The translations under genes and the position numbers were made by a program. A DNA stretch of 64,000 nt from Rhizomys pruinosus (taxonomy: Eukaryota; Chordata; Mammalia; Rodentia; Spalacidae): assembly GCA_009823505.1 (NCBI GenBank), contig VZQC01001015.1, positions 744,902-808,901 of the forward strand, read 5' to 3'. The notes beneath the pieces are model-generated. The model saw only the letters and a list, made by a program, of their open reading frames with translations, had not been told where the DNA came from and searched no databases. Shown piece by piece: positions 54,124 through 63,199 of this stretch (positions are counted from its first letter, which is position 1; each line of letters opens with the position of its first letter).

Positions 54124-54530
54124 CGGGCCGAAGATATGGCTCAGCGGTTAAGAGTGCTGCTGCTTAGGGGCTGGAGAGATGGCCTAGCGGTTAAGAGCGC
54201 CGACTGCTCTTACAGAGGACCCGGGTTCGATCCCCAGCATCCACATGGCGGCCAAGAGCCGTCTGAAACTCCGATTCCAGGAGAACTCCAGTTCCAGGGG
54301 AATCCGAGACCCTCTTCTGACCTCCGCGGCATTGCACGACACGGGTGCACAGATTTGCATGCAGGCAGTATATTCATACACATACAGAAATGAATAAAAT
54401 TAATTTAAAAATTAAAAAAAAAAAAAAGAGTGCTGGCTGCTCTGGCAGAGGACCCGAGTTCAGTTGCCAGCAGCCATATGATGGTTAACAACCCTAAGTA
54501 ACTGTACTTCTAGGGAATCTGACCAAGTAG
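54124..54530 (+). mobile_element. older B2 split by a younger B2
   Basis: Left piece GGGCCGAAGATATGGCTCAG to 54165; right piece from 54427 (GAGTGCTGGCTGCTCTGGCA) to about 54530. The younger copy landed inside the tRNA-like head. Confidence 0.88.
54166..54426 (+). mobile_element. young B2 nested in B2
   Basis: GGGGCTGGAGAGATGGCCTA head, duplicated AACTCC block and A-rich tail. Flanks AAGAGTGCTGCTGCT and AAGAGTGCTGGCTGCT are the TSD with one indel. Confidence 0.93.
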
Positions 54531-54875
54531 GCCGCATCCCCAACTGCCATTTTGAAAGTTCTCTCAATCAGATACTCGGTTGCTTTCCAATGTCTTTCAA
54601 AGAGCTCGGCCTTGTCTGAGTTGTGTGTTCTGCCTCTCTGAGTTGTCTTTCCCTCCTGTGGGTTCCTGGGGACTCTTATTTAGGCTCACTGGCCCCATCT
54701 ACACAGTGGTGAGCTCAGTGGCAAGCCCGGAGAACAGCTGGCATAAGCTGTACAGATGCAGTAGGGTGTGTCTGAGCGGAGTGTGGAACAGGCACCCCGA
54801 ACACTCCTATAAACTCTGGGAACGTGGACACTGTAGTGGCTAATCTATATACATCGCTGACTCAGGGAGGACAGG
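54531..54875. other. single-copy stretch, nothing identified
   Basis: No recognised feature. Confidence 0.4.
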
Positions 54876-55050
54876 GGATCCCTGGGGCTCAGGGACCTGA
54901 GCTCAGAGAGCTGAGCCAAATCTGTAAGGCCTAGGGCATATGAGAGACCTTCTCTTAGGAAACAAAGTAGACAGCAATCTGAATAGCCAGTGACACCTGA
55001 GGCTGACCTCTGACCTCCACATGCACATATACATGCCTCCATGTATAATA
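54876..55050 (+). mobile_element. 5'-truncated B4A-type SINE
   Basis: GGATCCCTGGGGCTCAGGGA, GAGAGACCTTCTCTTAGGAA, AGTGACACCTGAGGCTGACC and CTCTGACCTCCACATGCAC are the 3' two thirds of a B4A. Confidence 0.7.
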
Positions 55051-55061
55051 CACACACACAC

Positions 55062-55115
<54 letters not shown>
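55051..55115. repeat. (CA)n microsatellite
   Basis: CA run grown from the B4A 3' end. Confidence 0.97.
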
Positions 55116-55116
<1 letters not shown>

Positions 55117-56029
55117 TTAGCATTCTAAGTACAGTGCCAAAATTTCAGAAGCCAGAGATGCACGGAAAGTCACAAAAATGAGATGAGCCAACGGAAAACA
55201 GCAAAATCAGTTTCACTTTCAAAATCCTGGCTTTTGAAAAAGGAAAATGCCATTAGCCTGTGTGCAAACAAGATACCAGATGTTGGTTCACACATGTATT
55301 AAATCACTGAAGGTTTAAGGTAAAACAGCATTTCTTCTAGAACTTGTAGGCGCGAAGCTCTGCACAGGGTTATGAGGAGGTGAGGCTTTATCTCCATTTG
55401 CTGTCTGTGAAGGATTGTCTCTCTGTAACTCTCACTACTGTTATCCCATCTGGTTAGAAATGAAATACAAATTTGGAATATCATTTCATCTGCACATATT
55501 TAAAATGCAATGTCCAAATATTATGCTGTTGGAAAAGAGACACCTGTCCAAAAACTTCCCAGAAAGGTTTCAGAGAGTGCACTTAAGCTCAGATTTAGAC
55601 ACAAGTAAAGCTCATTTTTCATTTGGTAGAACCAACCCTTGACACTAGCCAAGACTTGGAATACTTGCAGAACATTTTGAAAACACAGCAAGCAATGCCT
55701 CATTTATCTGACGCCGACTGTTCCGTGCAAATGCATTTCCACGTAACCGAGGCTTGTCCCTTGCACATCAAATCGTATATTTATTTTAGCCATTTTGCAT
55801 GGGAATGTTTCTGGGGGCACCTTGCACACTTCCTTGCCTTCTTAAATAGAAGATGAGAAACATAATTTAATCCTTGCTTTCTAACTCAGGGTCATCGTCA
55901 TGAATATCAAGTGTCAGGCTGTTCTAAACTGAACGAATTGCCTTGGGGGTCTCTACCACATAAACAGAGCTGTCTGACTGCATTTGGTAGGATCTGGGGG
56001 CATTCCATGCTTTAAAAATTCAGCGTGCT
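55116..56029. promoter_or_regulatory. 900-bp repeat-free island, candidate conserved noncoding element
   Basis: No retroposon over 900 bp. Notable words are GGAATATCATTTCATCTGCA (55476), CCTCATTTATCTGACGCCG (55697), GTGCAAATGCATTTCC (55725, POU-like with palindromic ATGCAT) and CATCAAATCGTATATTTATT (55765). Short frames overlap on both strands. The 55.4-55.95 kb part is the most enhancer-like. Inference only. Confidence 0.45.
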
Positions 56030-56042
56030 GGCTTCTTCCTTT

Positions 56043-56296
56043 TAAAATTTTTTTTTTATTAATTTTATTTATTTCTGTATGTGTACGAATGTATTGTCTG
56101 CATGCAAGTCTGTGCACCCGTGTCGCGCAATGCCGCGGAGGTCAGAAGTGGGCGTCGGATTCCCCTGGAGCTGGAGTTCTCCTGGAGTTGGAGTTTCAGA
56201 CGGTTCTCAGCCGCCATGTGGGTGCTGGGGATCGAACCCGGGTCCTCTGCAAGAGCGGTCGGCGCTCTTAACCGCTAGGCCATCTCTCCAGCCCCC
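56043..56296 (-). mobile_element. young B2 SINE with 13-bp TSD
   Basis: Inverted B2. GGCTTCTTCCTTT is duplicated at 56030-56042 and 56297-56309. The duplicated AACTCC block is present. Confidence 0.96.
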
Positions 56297-56403
56297 GGCT
56301 TCTTCCTTTAGAGCTCTCATTGTACCTAATCTGCCTTATGGTTCCATGCCTCCTTAAATTGGTCTTTTATGTCTGTATGTGTGATGTATGTTCTTTGCGT
56401 ATT

Positions 56404-56716
56404 TATGTGGGACACATGTGTGTGCGTGTGCACGTGGAGGACAGAGGTAGACATCTTTAATCTGTTTCCACTTTATTTATTTATTACTTATTTACTCATT
56501 TGAGGCAGGGTCTCTCGCTGGTCTAGAGCTCACCAATTTGGCTAGACTGGCTGGCCATTCAGCTCCAGGCTCTTGTTAGCCTCTGCCCTACCAATAACCA
56601 AGTTCCAGAGACAGACTACCCCACCTGGCTTTTTACATAGGTGCTGGGAACCTGAATTCAGATCTTCATGTTTGCATTCCAATCATTTTACCTTCTGAGC
56701 CATTTCCCAAGCCCTA
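56404..56716 (-). mobile_element. B4A-type SINE
   Basis: ACGTGGAGGACAGAGGTAGA, GAGGCAGGGTCTCTCGCTGG, GGTGCTGGGAACCTGAATTC and GAGCCATTTCCCAAGCCC follow the inverted order. Confidence 0.75.
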
Positions 56717-56819
56717 AATTTTCCCTTTTAAAATGTAACAGAAAGGTAAAGCAAACACAGGCCATGCCTTGATGAATCAAAACTCCTGAGTTTTTTCCTA
56801 TTTTCTATATATTTTCTTT

Positions 56820-56962
56820 TAAGATATTTTTGAGACAGGGATCCTCTGGAGCCCCAGTTGGAACTCACTATACAGACCAGGCTGGCCTTGATCTCACCGA
56901 GATCCACCTATCTCTGCCTCTCAAGTGCTGGGATTAAAGGTGTGAGTGCCACCACGCCTGGT
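56820..56962 (-). mobile_element. B1 SINE
   Basis: Inverted B1: TTTGAGACAGGGATCCTCTG, AGTGCTGGGATTAAAGGTGT, CCACCACGCCTGG. Confidence 0.9.
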
Positions 56963-56967
56963 CAACA

Positions 56968-57163
56968 TTTTTATTATGTTCTTATTATACGTGTGCCTGA
57001 ATGTGTGCACACAAGTGCAGATGCTTATGGAGGCTAGAGGCAGCAGATGCCTGGAGCTGGAGTTACAAGAGGTTGTGAACCAGCATGTGGGTGCTGGGAT
57101 CCAAATCCGGGTCCTCTGCAAGAGCAGCAAGCACTCTTAATCACTGAGCCATCTCTCGGCCCC
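56968..57163 (-). mobile_element. B2 SINE
   Basis: Inverted B2: GGAGTTACAAGAGGTTGTGA, GTGGGTGCTGGGATCCAAAT, CACTGAGCCATCTCTCGGCC. It is joined to the B1 upstream, as at 26878-27211. Confidence 0.9.
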
Positions 57164-57487
57164 TGTATACTCTTTTTTTTGTCAACATACTTGAGCTGAT
57201 TTAACTTGGTCTTCATTCCACCATCTGAGAAAGGAAAGTGAACATGATAGCTTCTGAATCCACTAAGTCTATTCCAATGTTGAATTTTATGTGTTCTGAG
57301 CTATGAGATAAACTTGTTACAACTGCAGGTGAATGTAGAGTCTGTAGGTCTGCAGAGAGTATTCAGCATCCCTCACAGAGACAGAGTGATGGGCTCTGTC
57401 TTACCTTGTCTAATAACCGGTTTTCAGTTTTACTCTACATGGCAGAGGCTATCAGGGGAGTGACTACTCAGTAACTGACATAAGTTT
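57164..57487. other. single-copy stretch, nothing identified
   Basis: No recognised feature. Confidence 0.4.
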
Positions 57488-57760
57488 GCCTCATTAATCT
57501 ATTGCTGAGTAAAACTTGGCAGCTTAAAGCAACAATGGATTATGATTTTTCCCATGATTCTGCAGGTCAGGAATGTCAGCAAAGTTCTAGGCAGTTCTGC
57601 TTGATGGACCAGGACCTGGAGATGTTCTCTTGACTACACTTAGCTTCAAATGGGCTGAACTGGGAGGCTGAGGAAGCCATGGCTCATGTATCTGACTGTT
57701 TGCTGCTTCTATACCTCCACTTCTTCATCCACTTGGACCCAGTCCAGTAATCTCGGCTTA
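57488..57760 (+). mobile_element. ancient mammalian repeat, LTR-like (name uncertain)
   Basis: CATTAATCTATTGCTGAGTA, AGCTTAAAGCAACAATGGAT, TTCTGCAGGTCAGGAATGTC and AATGGGCTGAACTGGGAGGC follow a common mammalian repeat that I associate with MLT/MaLR-age elements. The family label is not certain. Confidence 0.5.
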
Positions 57761-58054
57761 GCTTTTGTACAGATCAGCTGCTTCCTTAAGAAAAAGTAAA
57801 TGGTGCTAACCCTGATAAAGAATGCACCAATGTTCAGTTTTGGCTCAGCTCATCAATGTTGAAGTTAGCTTATTTATTTATATGTATGTGTAGCTATGAT
57901 ATCGCCAATGTATCGGTGACCTAAGCACTGCTTGGTTTGACTTGTGAGTAACATAGAAGCAACTCAATTCAACAGGGAAGCAAGCTCATTTCTGTTGGGG
58001 CATGGGGACAGGGCAGAAGGACAGGAAGCAGTCATAATTACTTAATTTGTCTTT
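57761..58054. other. single-copy stretch, nothing identified
   Basis: No recognised feature. Confidence 0.4.
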
Positions 58055-58070
58055 AAAAGTAGTACATTTG

Positions 58071-58325
58071 CGGGGCTGGAGAGATGGCATAGCAGTTAAG
58101 AGCACCGACTGCTCTTGCAGAGGACCCGGGTTCGATTCGTGGCACCCATATGGCGGCTAAGAACCATCTGTAACTCCAATTCCGGGAGAGCTCCAGTTCC
58201 AGGGGAATCCGAGACCCTCTTCTGACCTCCGCGGCATTGCATGACACGGGTACACAGACCTGCATGCAGACAGTACACTCATACACATAAAAAAATAATT
58301 AAAATTTAAAAAACTTAAAAAAAAA
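58071..58325 (+). mobile_element. young B2 in the serial locus
   Basis: CGGGGCTGGAGAGATGGCAT head, duplicated AACTCC block, A-rich tail; bounded by TSD copies 1 and 2. Confidence 0.95.
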
Positions 58326-58341
58326 AAAAGTAGTACATTTG

Positions 58342-58560
58342 GGCTGGAGAGATGGCCTAGCGGTTAAGAGCTTCGACTGCTCTTACAAAGGATCCGGGTT
58401 TGATCCCCAGCACCCACATGATGGCTGAGAACCATCTTTAACTCCAGTTCCAGGGGAATCCAACGCCCTCTTCTGACCTCCTCAGCATTGCATGACATGG
58501 GTGCACAGACCTACATGCAGACAGAACATTCATACACATAAATAAATGAATAAATTTTTA
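58342..58560 (+). mobile_element. B2 in the serial locus
   Basis: GGCTGGAGAGATGGCCTAGC head with the single, unduplicated AACTCC block; bounded by TSD copies 2 and 3. Confidence 0.95.
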
Positions 58561-58580
58561 AAAAGTAGTACATTCATGGG

Positions 58581-58744
58581 GGATCAAGACAGGACACGTG
58601 CTTAATGGACTTCATTTGGGGGACCACGGGAGGGAGGGACCCCAGTGTGGAGCAGGATTGATGGTTGTTTGGGCTTGCCAAGGAGGAACCTTTGAGCACT
58701 TCCTTAAGGAAAACATGACATCTTTTAGCAAGAGAGAGAGAGAG

Positions 58745-58795
<51 letters not shown>

Positions 58796-59091
58796 TCCAA
58801 TTCAGGTGATATGGGTATGTATGTATGCATATATTTATGTATATATATAACTATGTGTATATGTGTGTATATATATTGAAGCAATGCAAGTTGGAGAGAA
58901 CAACAACAACAAAGAAACTGCAACAAACAAAACTCTGGAGGGACTCAGAGGGAGATGCAGGACATGTATGACAGAGTGTGGGGATTCAGCTGGGGTGGGG
59001 GCATGGAGGAGGAGGTGACTCTATTCCATTGAGAGATGATGTATGATTTGTGGAAAAGGTTTGATAACAATAAAAAAATTAAATAATAATA
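58581..59091 (+). mobile_element. unidentified 511-bp retroposon in the serial locus
   Basis: Bounded by TSD copies 3 and 4 and ending in AATAAAAAAATTAAATAATA. It contains GA- and TATG-type microsatellites (58731-58870) and a G-rich run (GGGGTGGGGGCATGGAGG) near 58995. An L1 3' end or a retrocopied transcript are both possible; no coding frame is evident. Confidence 0.6.
58731..58793. repeat. (GA)n microsatellite
   Basis: Nearly pure GA inside the unidentified retroposon. Confidence 0.97.
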
Positions 59092-59107
59092 AAAGTAGTA
59101 CATTCAG

Positions 59108-59354
59108 GGCTGGAGAGATGGCTCAGTAGTTAAGTGCACCAACTGCTCTTGCAGAGGACCCAGGTTCGATTCCCAGCACCCACCCACATGGTGGCTAAGA
59201 ACCATCTTTAAGCCAGGCATGGTAGCCCATTGCCTTTTATCCAGCACTCAGGCAGAGGCAGAGGCAGGCGGATCTCTGTGAGTTCAAGGCCAGCCTGGTC
59301 TACAGAGTGAATTCCAGGCTAGCTTCGGCTATAGAGAGACCCTGACTCAAAAAA
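59108..59354 (+). mobile_element. B2-B1 chimeric SINE between one TSD pair
   Basis: A B2 head and partial body (GGGCTGGAGAGATGGCTCAG to AAGAACCATCTTTA) pass directly at about 59212 into a complete B1 (AGCCAGGCATGGTAGCCC to CCCTGACTCAAAAAA). Only one TSD pair (copies 4 and 5) flanks the whole, and none separates the halves. Confidence 0.75.
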
Positions 59355-59374
59355 AAAAGTAGTATATTCATGGG

Positions 59375-59521
59375 TCAGTAAGATGGCTCAGCAGGTAAAG
59401 TGCTTGCCACCAAGCCTGCAGACCTGAATTTCATCCCCAGAACTCACACGGTAAAAGGAGAGAACTAATTCCTGCAAGTTTTCCTCTGACCACTTCACAT
59501 GGGCTGTGGCACGCTCACACA

Positions 59522-59572
<51 letters not shown>

Positions 59573-59575
59573 ATT
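59375..59575 (+). mobile_element. tRNA-derived SINE (RSINE1-like) with (AAAT)n tail
   Basis: TCAGTAAGATGGCTCAGCAG, GTAAAGTGCTTGCCACCAAG, GGAGAGAACTAATTCCTGC and CATGGGCTGTGGCACGCTC, then (AAAT)n. The family name is tentative. Confidence 0.6.
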
Positions 59576-60195
59576 TAGGAGTGTAGGGATGCCACTATAT
59601 TTGTTTGGAAACACTTTTTTTTTATTCTTCCTTTAACAGGAACAATGGAGATAAGGGAGTTCCCATCTCTCTCACCTAACATACAAATATAAGCAATTCA
59701 ACAACCAATTATAAGTACATTCACAGTGTTCTGGCTTCCTGGCTCCTTTAATATCACTCCTTACAGGACTCCAACTGTGTTCTAAGGCAGCTGCTCTACT
59801 CCCCCAGTGTTAGTGCCAGACAGTCCACAGAAAGGAAGAGGGGAAAGTATGCTTATTGCTTCCAGGGATGCCTCCCACTTTTACTCAAATTTCATTGGCT
59901 CGTCCTAATCACATGTTGTGTCCCAACTACAGAGTATTCTGGGAATTGTAGTCTTTAGCTGCGTGACTGGCAACAACTCAAGAAGAAAGAATGGATGTTA
60001 GAGAACAGCTACCAGCTTCTACAAGGCCAAGATGAACAGCCGCAAGTCGGCCATACAAGAAGCGCATGAAAGTTTTCCTTGAGGTTTTATAAACCCATTT
60101 TCCAGGACTCACGAACATAGGGTCACAGAGAGGTTAACATTAATGGAAGTGGAAAAGCTAGGCAAGTGGTAAGAGTAGACCTATCTTGGAAGCTG
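59576..60195. other. mostly single-copy, with a possible ancient repeat
   Basis: TCAAATTTCATTGGCTCGTC and GAATTGTAGTCTTTAGCTGC near 59886-59962 recall an old mammalian interspersed repeat that I cannot name. CCCATTTTCCAGGACTC with TCACAGAGAGGTTAAC near 60093-60138 is a faint inverted MIR. No gene. Confidence 0.35.
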
Positions 60196-61115
60196 TACTA
60201 GAGCAATGCATTGGCTGTCTAATAGGTATAGTACATACATGCATTGTCTGTGTAGTAACAGGGTGGTACATATGTGCATTGTCTGTGTAATAACAGGGAA
60301 GTACAGACATGCATTGTCTGTGCAGTAACAGGGTGGTACATATATGCATTGTCTGTGTAATAACAGGGAAGTACAGACATGCATTGTCTGTGTAGTAAGA
60401 GGGAAGTACAGACATGTATTGTCTGTGCAATAACAGGGTAGTACAGACATGCATTGTCTGTTAATACCATGCAAGTAGAGACATGCATTCTGTGTAGTAA
60501 CAGGGAAGTAGAGACATGCATTGCCTGTATAATAACAGGGAAGTACAGACATGCATTGTCTGTGTAGTAACAAGGAAGTAGAGACATGCACTGTCTGTGT
60601 ACTAACAAGATAGTACATACATGTATTGTCTGTGTAATAACAGGGAAGTACAGACATGCATTGTCTATGTACTAACAAGATAGTACATACATGTATTGTC
60701 TGTGTAATAACAGGATAGTACAGACAAGCATTTTCTGTGTAGCAGGAGGGAAGTACAGACATGTATTGTCTGTGTAGTAAGAGGGAAGTACAGACATGTA
60801 TTGTCTGTGCAATAACAGGGTAGTACAGACATGCATTGTCTGTTAATACAATGGAAGTAGAGACATGCATTCTGTGTAGTAACAGGGAAGTAGAGACATG
60901 CATTGTCTATATAATAACAGGGAAGTACATACATGCATTGTCTGTGTAGTAACAGGGAAGTACAGACATGCATTGTCTGTGTAGTAACAGGGTATTACAT
61001 ACATGCATTGTCTGTGTAATAACAGGGAAGTACAGACATGCATTGTCTGTGTAGTAACAGGGAAGTACAGACATGCATTGTCTGTGTAGTAACAGGGAAG
61101 TACAGACATGCATTC
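60196..61115. repeat. 35-bp minisatellite, about 26 units
   Basis: The unit is about ACATGCATTGTCTGTGTAGT plus AACAGGGAAGTACAG, 35 bp (for example ACATGCATTG at 61036 and 61071). Variants include GGTGGTACATATG, a short unit lacking GTC, and a TTAATACCATG form. A block around 60390-60500 recurs at 60771-60890, offset about 382 bp. All three minus-strand frames are free of stops for long spans, so long Cys/Leu/Tyr-rich frames appear. They are repeat artefacts. Confidence 0.96.
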
Positions 61116-61294
61116 TTGTGTGTTAGCCCTTTCTTCCTTGTCTGCTCATCACACTGTCTTAAGTCTCCTCCTCCGCTGTTGAAGACCACACCACTGCCTC
61201 TCCCAAGACCCTGCAAACCAGGAAGTGCTGAAGACATCCATGAGGTCCAGACTGTGAACAAACAATGTGGAAGGAGAAGGGCAGTGGGAGGGGT

Positions 61295-61296
<2 letters not shown>
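61116..61296. other. single-copy flank of the minisatellite
   Basis: No recognised feature. Confidence 0.4.

Positions 61297-61329
<33 letters not shown>
61297..61329. repeat. (CA)n microsatellite
   Basis: About 33 bp of CA. Confidence 0.96.
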
Positions 61330-61330
<1 letters not shown>

Positions 61331-61480
61331 CTCCTCAGTCCTAGCTGACTCCTCTATAGTCGATGAATAAGTCCTATCCTTAAATCCATGTTTCAGTCCT
61401 GCAGTTGGATTTTTTTCAAATCCCTCCTGTTGGTCCCTCAGTGATTTTGAACATGTCAGTGAGTTTATAGTCATTCCTAA

Positions 61481-61620
61481 TGGGGATTCTCAAACTTGAA
61501 CCAACCTGAGTCAGAATCAAGTGGGGTGATGCTCAGAGTGTAGTGATGCCACAAACTGTTGGACTTGCTCTGTGGTTTCTGGTTATGTAGGTGTTGGGTT
61601 TACAGAGAATTAGAGCTCCT
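61481..61620 (+). mobile_element. MER5-like hAT fragment
   Basis: GGGGATTCTCAAACTTGAAC, TGAGTCAGAATCAAGTGGGG and TTTCTGGTTATGTAGGTGTT follow the MER5 order. Confidence 0.6.
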
Positions 61621-62005
61621 ACCTAATGCCTGAATGATGTCCATGCTCGTCCAGAACCTATACTCAAAGAGCCACTAGTGAGTGACTCTCACAGTCCAGG
61701 TTCCACAGCCACTTAGAGACGAAGCTTTAGTGATTGAAAATGGTTATAAGATGAACTGATGTGCTGGGAGATTATAAGAGTTTTGATTGGCTTTGAAAAC
61801 ACAGAAGTCCATGGTAACGACACACTGTACTGCTTAATGGCCTACAGACATCCACTTCTGTCTCACGAAGCCCAAGCACTGCGGATAATAACACATCTTT
61901 CATCTGTCTCACTCCCATTCATCCCCATTCAATTTTGTACCATACTAGACAAAAATCATGAAACATTGGGGCCTAGTATACATAAATAAATATGTGTCAG
62001 AAGCT
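61621..62005. other. single-copy stretch, nothing identified
   Basis: No recognised feature. Confidence 0.4.
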
Positions 62006-62009
62006 CAAA

Positions 62010-62185
62010 TTCGTTAGGTTCTTAGTATGTGACAGGCATTGCCCACTTTGTGGGCAATATTTTACTAATCCTCAAAATAACCATTGTAGGTACTGTGTTA
62101 GCTCTACTTTACACAGAGTCATGGAGACATACAAAAGTCTTGGGAACAAGTGCCCAGCAGGGATTTGGCTGTGGAGCTCAAAGCC
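62010..62185 (-). mobile_element. MIR element
   Basis: TTCTTAGTATGTGACAGGCA, ACTAATCCTCAAAATAACCA, TGTAGGTACTGTGTTAGCTC and ACAGAGTCATGGAGACATAC are the inverted MIR. Confidence 0.65.
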
Positions 62186-62329
62186 ACCTCTAAGTTGGTT
62201 GTTGTTTGCGGGCCTGGCAGCCTACAGATCAAATCCTATTGTTTTTGTAAAGCTCATTATTTTAGAACAGCCTTACATTCTGTGGTGGTTGGGGGGAAAA
62301 CTAATCCAAATAAAAGAATACAACATGTG

Positions 62330-62540
62330 GGGCTGGAGAGATGGCCTAGCGGTTAAGAGCGCCGACTGCTCTTGCAGAGGACCCGGGTCCAATCCCCAGC
62401 ACCTACATGGTGGCTGAGAACCGTCTGTAACTCCAGTTCCAGGGGAATCCGACACTCTCTTCTGACCTCCGCGGCATTGCACAACACGGGTGCACAGACC
62501 TACATGCAAGACAGTACATTCATACACATAAAAAAAAAAC
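62330..62540 (+). mobile_element. B2 SINE with 14-bp TSD
   Basis: GGGCTGGAGAGATGGCCTAG head, unduplicated AACTCC block, A tail. GAATACAACATGTG is duplicated at 62316-62329 and 62541-62554. Confidence 0.96.
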
Positions 62541-62554
62541 GAATACAACATGTG

Positions 62555-62784
62555 AATATTGAAACTCCAACTTTTAACGCCCTCTCTAACACTGTGTTAC
62601 AACGCAGCCACAGCCATGGGCTGTCCTGTGTTTCTGTGCGGTGGTCTTCTGTTACCATTAGGCTTGAGGGTCATGAGAGTCATTGGTCTCCAAAGAAGAC
62701 ATGATTTACTATCGGGCCCTTTGTAGAAAAAGTTTGTGGATCCCTCCTTTGGTTTATGTCGTCATTTTCTTATGTTTCTAATGT
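62555..62784. other. single-copy stretch, nothing identified
   Basis: No recognised feature. Confidence 0.4.
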
Positions 62785-62960
62785 GCATGTGTGTGTATTT
62801 GTATACATGTGTGTGCACTTGCACAATGTGTGTATGCAGAGACTGGAGCACAGCCACAGCTGTCACCCTCAGAAACGCCATCCAACCCCTTTGAGAAAGC
62901 ATCTTTCATTGGCCTGGAACTCAACAGTTCAGCTAGGCTAGGTGTCTCCACCTCTTCACT
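62785..62960 (-). mobile_element. decayed B4A-type SINE
   Basis: TGCAGAGACTGGAGCACAGC, TTGGCCTGGAACTCAACAGT and CAGCTAGGCTAGGTGTC in inverted order; the head is missing. Confidence 0.5.
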
Positions 62961-62981
62961 TGCTACTATAAATAGCTCTGA

Positions 62982-63013
62982 GGGGAGGAGAGAGAGAGAG
63001 AGAGAGAGAGAGA
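62982..63013. repeat. (GA)n microsatellite
   Basis: Short GA run between two SINEs. Confidence 0.93.
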
Positions 63014-63199
63014 AAGGTTGCTTGGATGTATGTAAGGGCACCCATGTCCTGCAATGTCCATGGAGGTCAGAGGGCATTGGATCCCCTAGAACTGGAGGTA
63101 CAGACAGTTCTCAGCCACCATGTGAGTGCTTAGCACCAAACCTGGGTCCTCTGTGAGAGCAGCCAGTGTTCTTGACCTCCGAGCCAACTCTCCAGCCCC
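63014..63199 (-). mobile_element. B2 SINE
   Basis: Inverted B2: TGTCCATGGAGGTCAGAGGG, GTGAGTGCTTAGCACCAAAC, CGAGCCAACTCTCCAGCCCC. Confidence 0.9.

Larger units (their letters stand above)
58055..59374. other. serial retroposon insertion locus, five TSD copies
   Basis: AAAAGTAGTACATTTG or its variant occurs at 58055-58070, 58326-58341, 58561 (CATTCATGGG form), 59092-59107 and 59355-59374 (one base changed). Every interval between copies is one retroposon. CTTTAAAAG at the first copy is an L1-endonuclease-type site. The arrangement implies repeated use of one target. Confidence 0.9.

Noticed and set aside
60181..60903. 240-codon minus-strand open frame
   Set aside because: It lies wholly inside the 35-bp minisatellite and exists because the unit lacks stops. 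Similar frames occur in the other two phases.
60196..61115. CRISPR array (35-bp repeats)
   Set aside because: Units are contiguous with no unique spacers, and the surroundings are rodent nuclear DNA.
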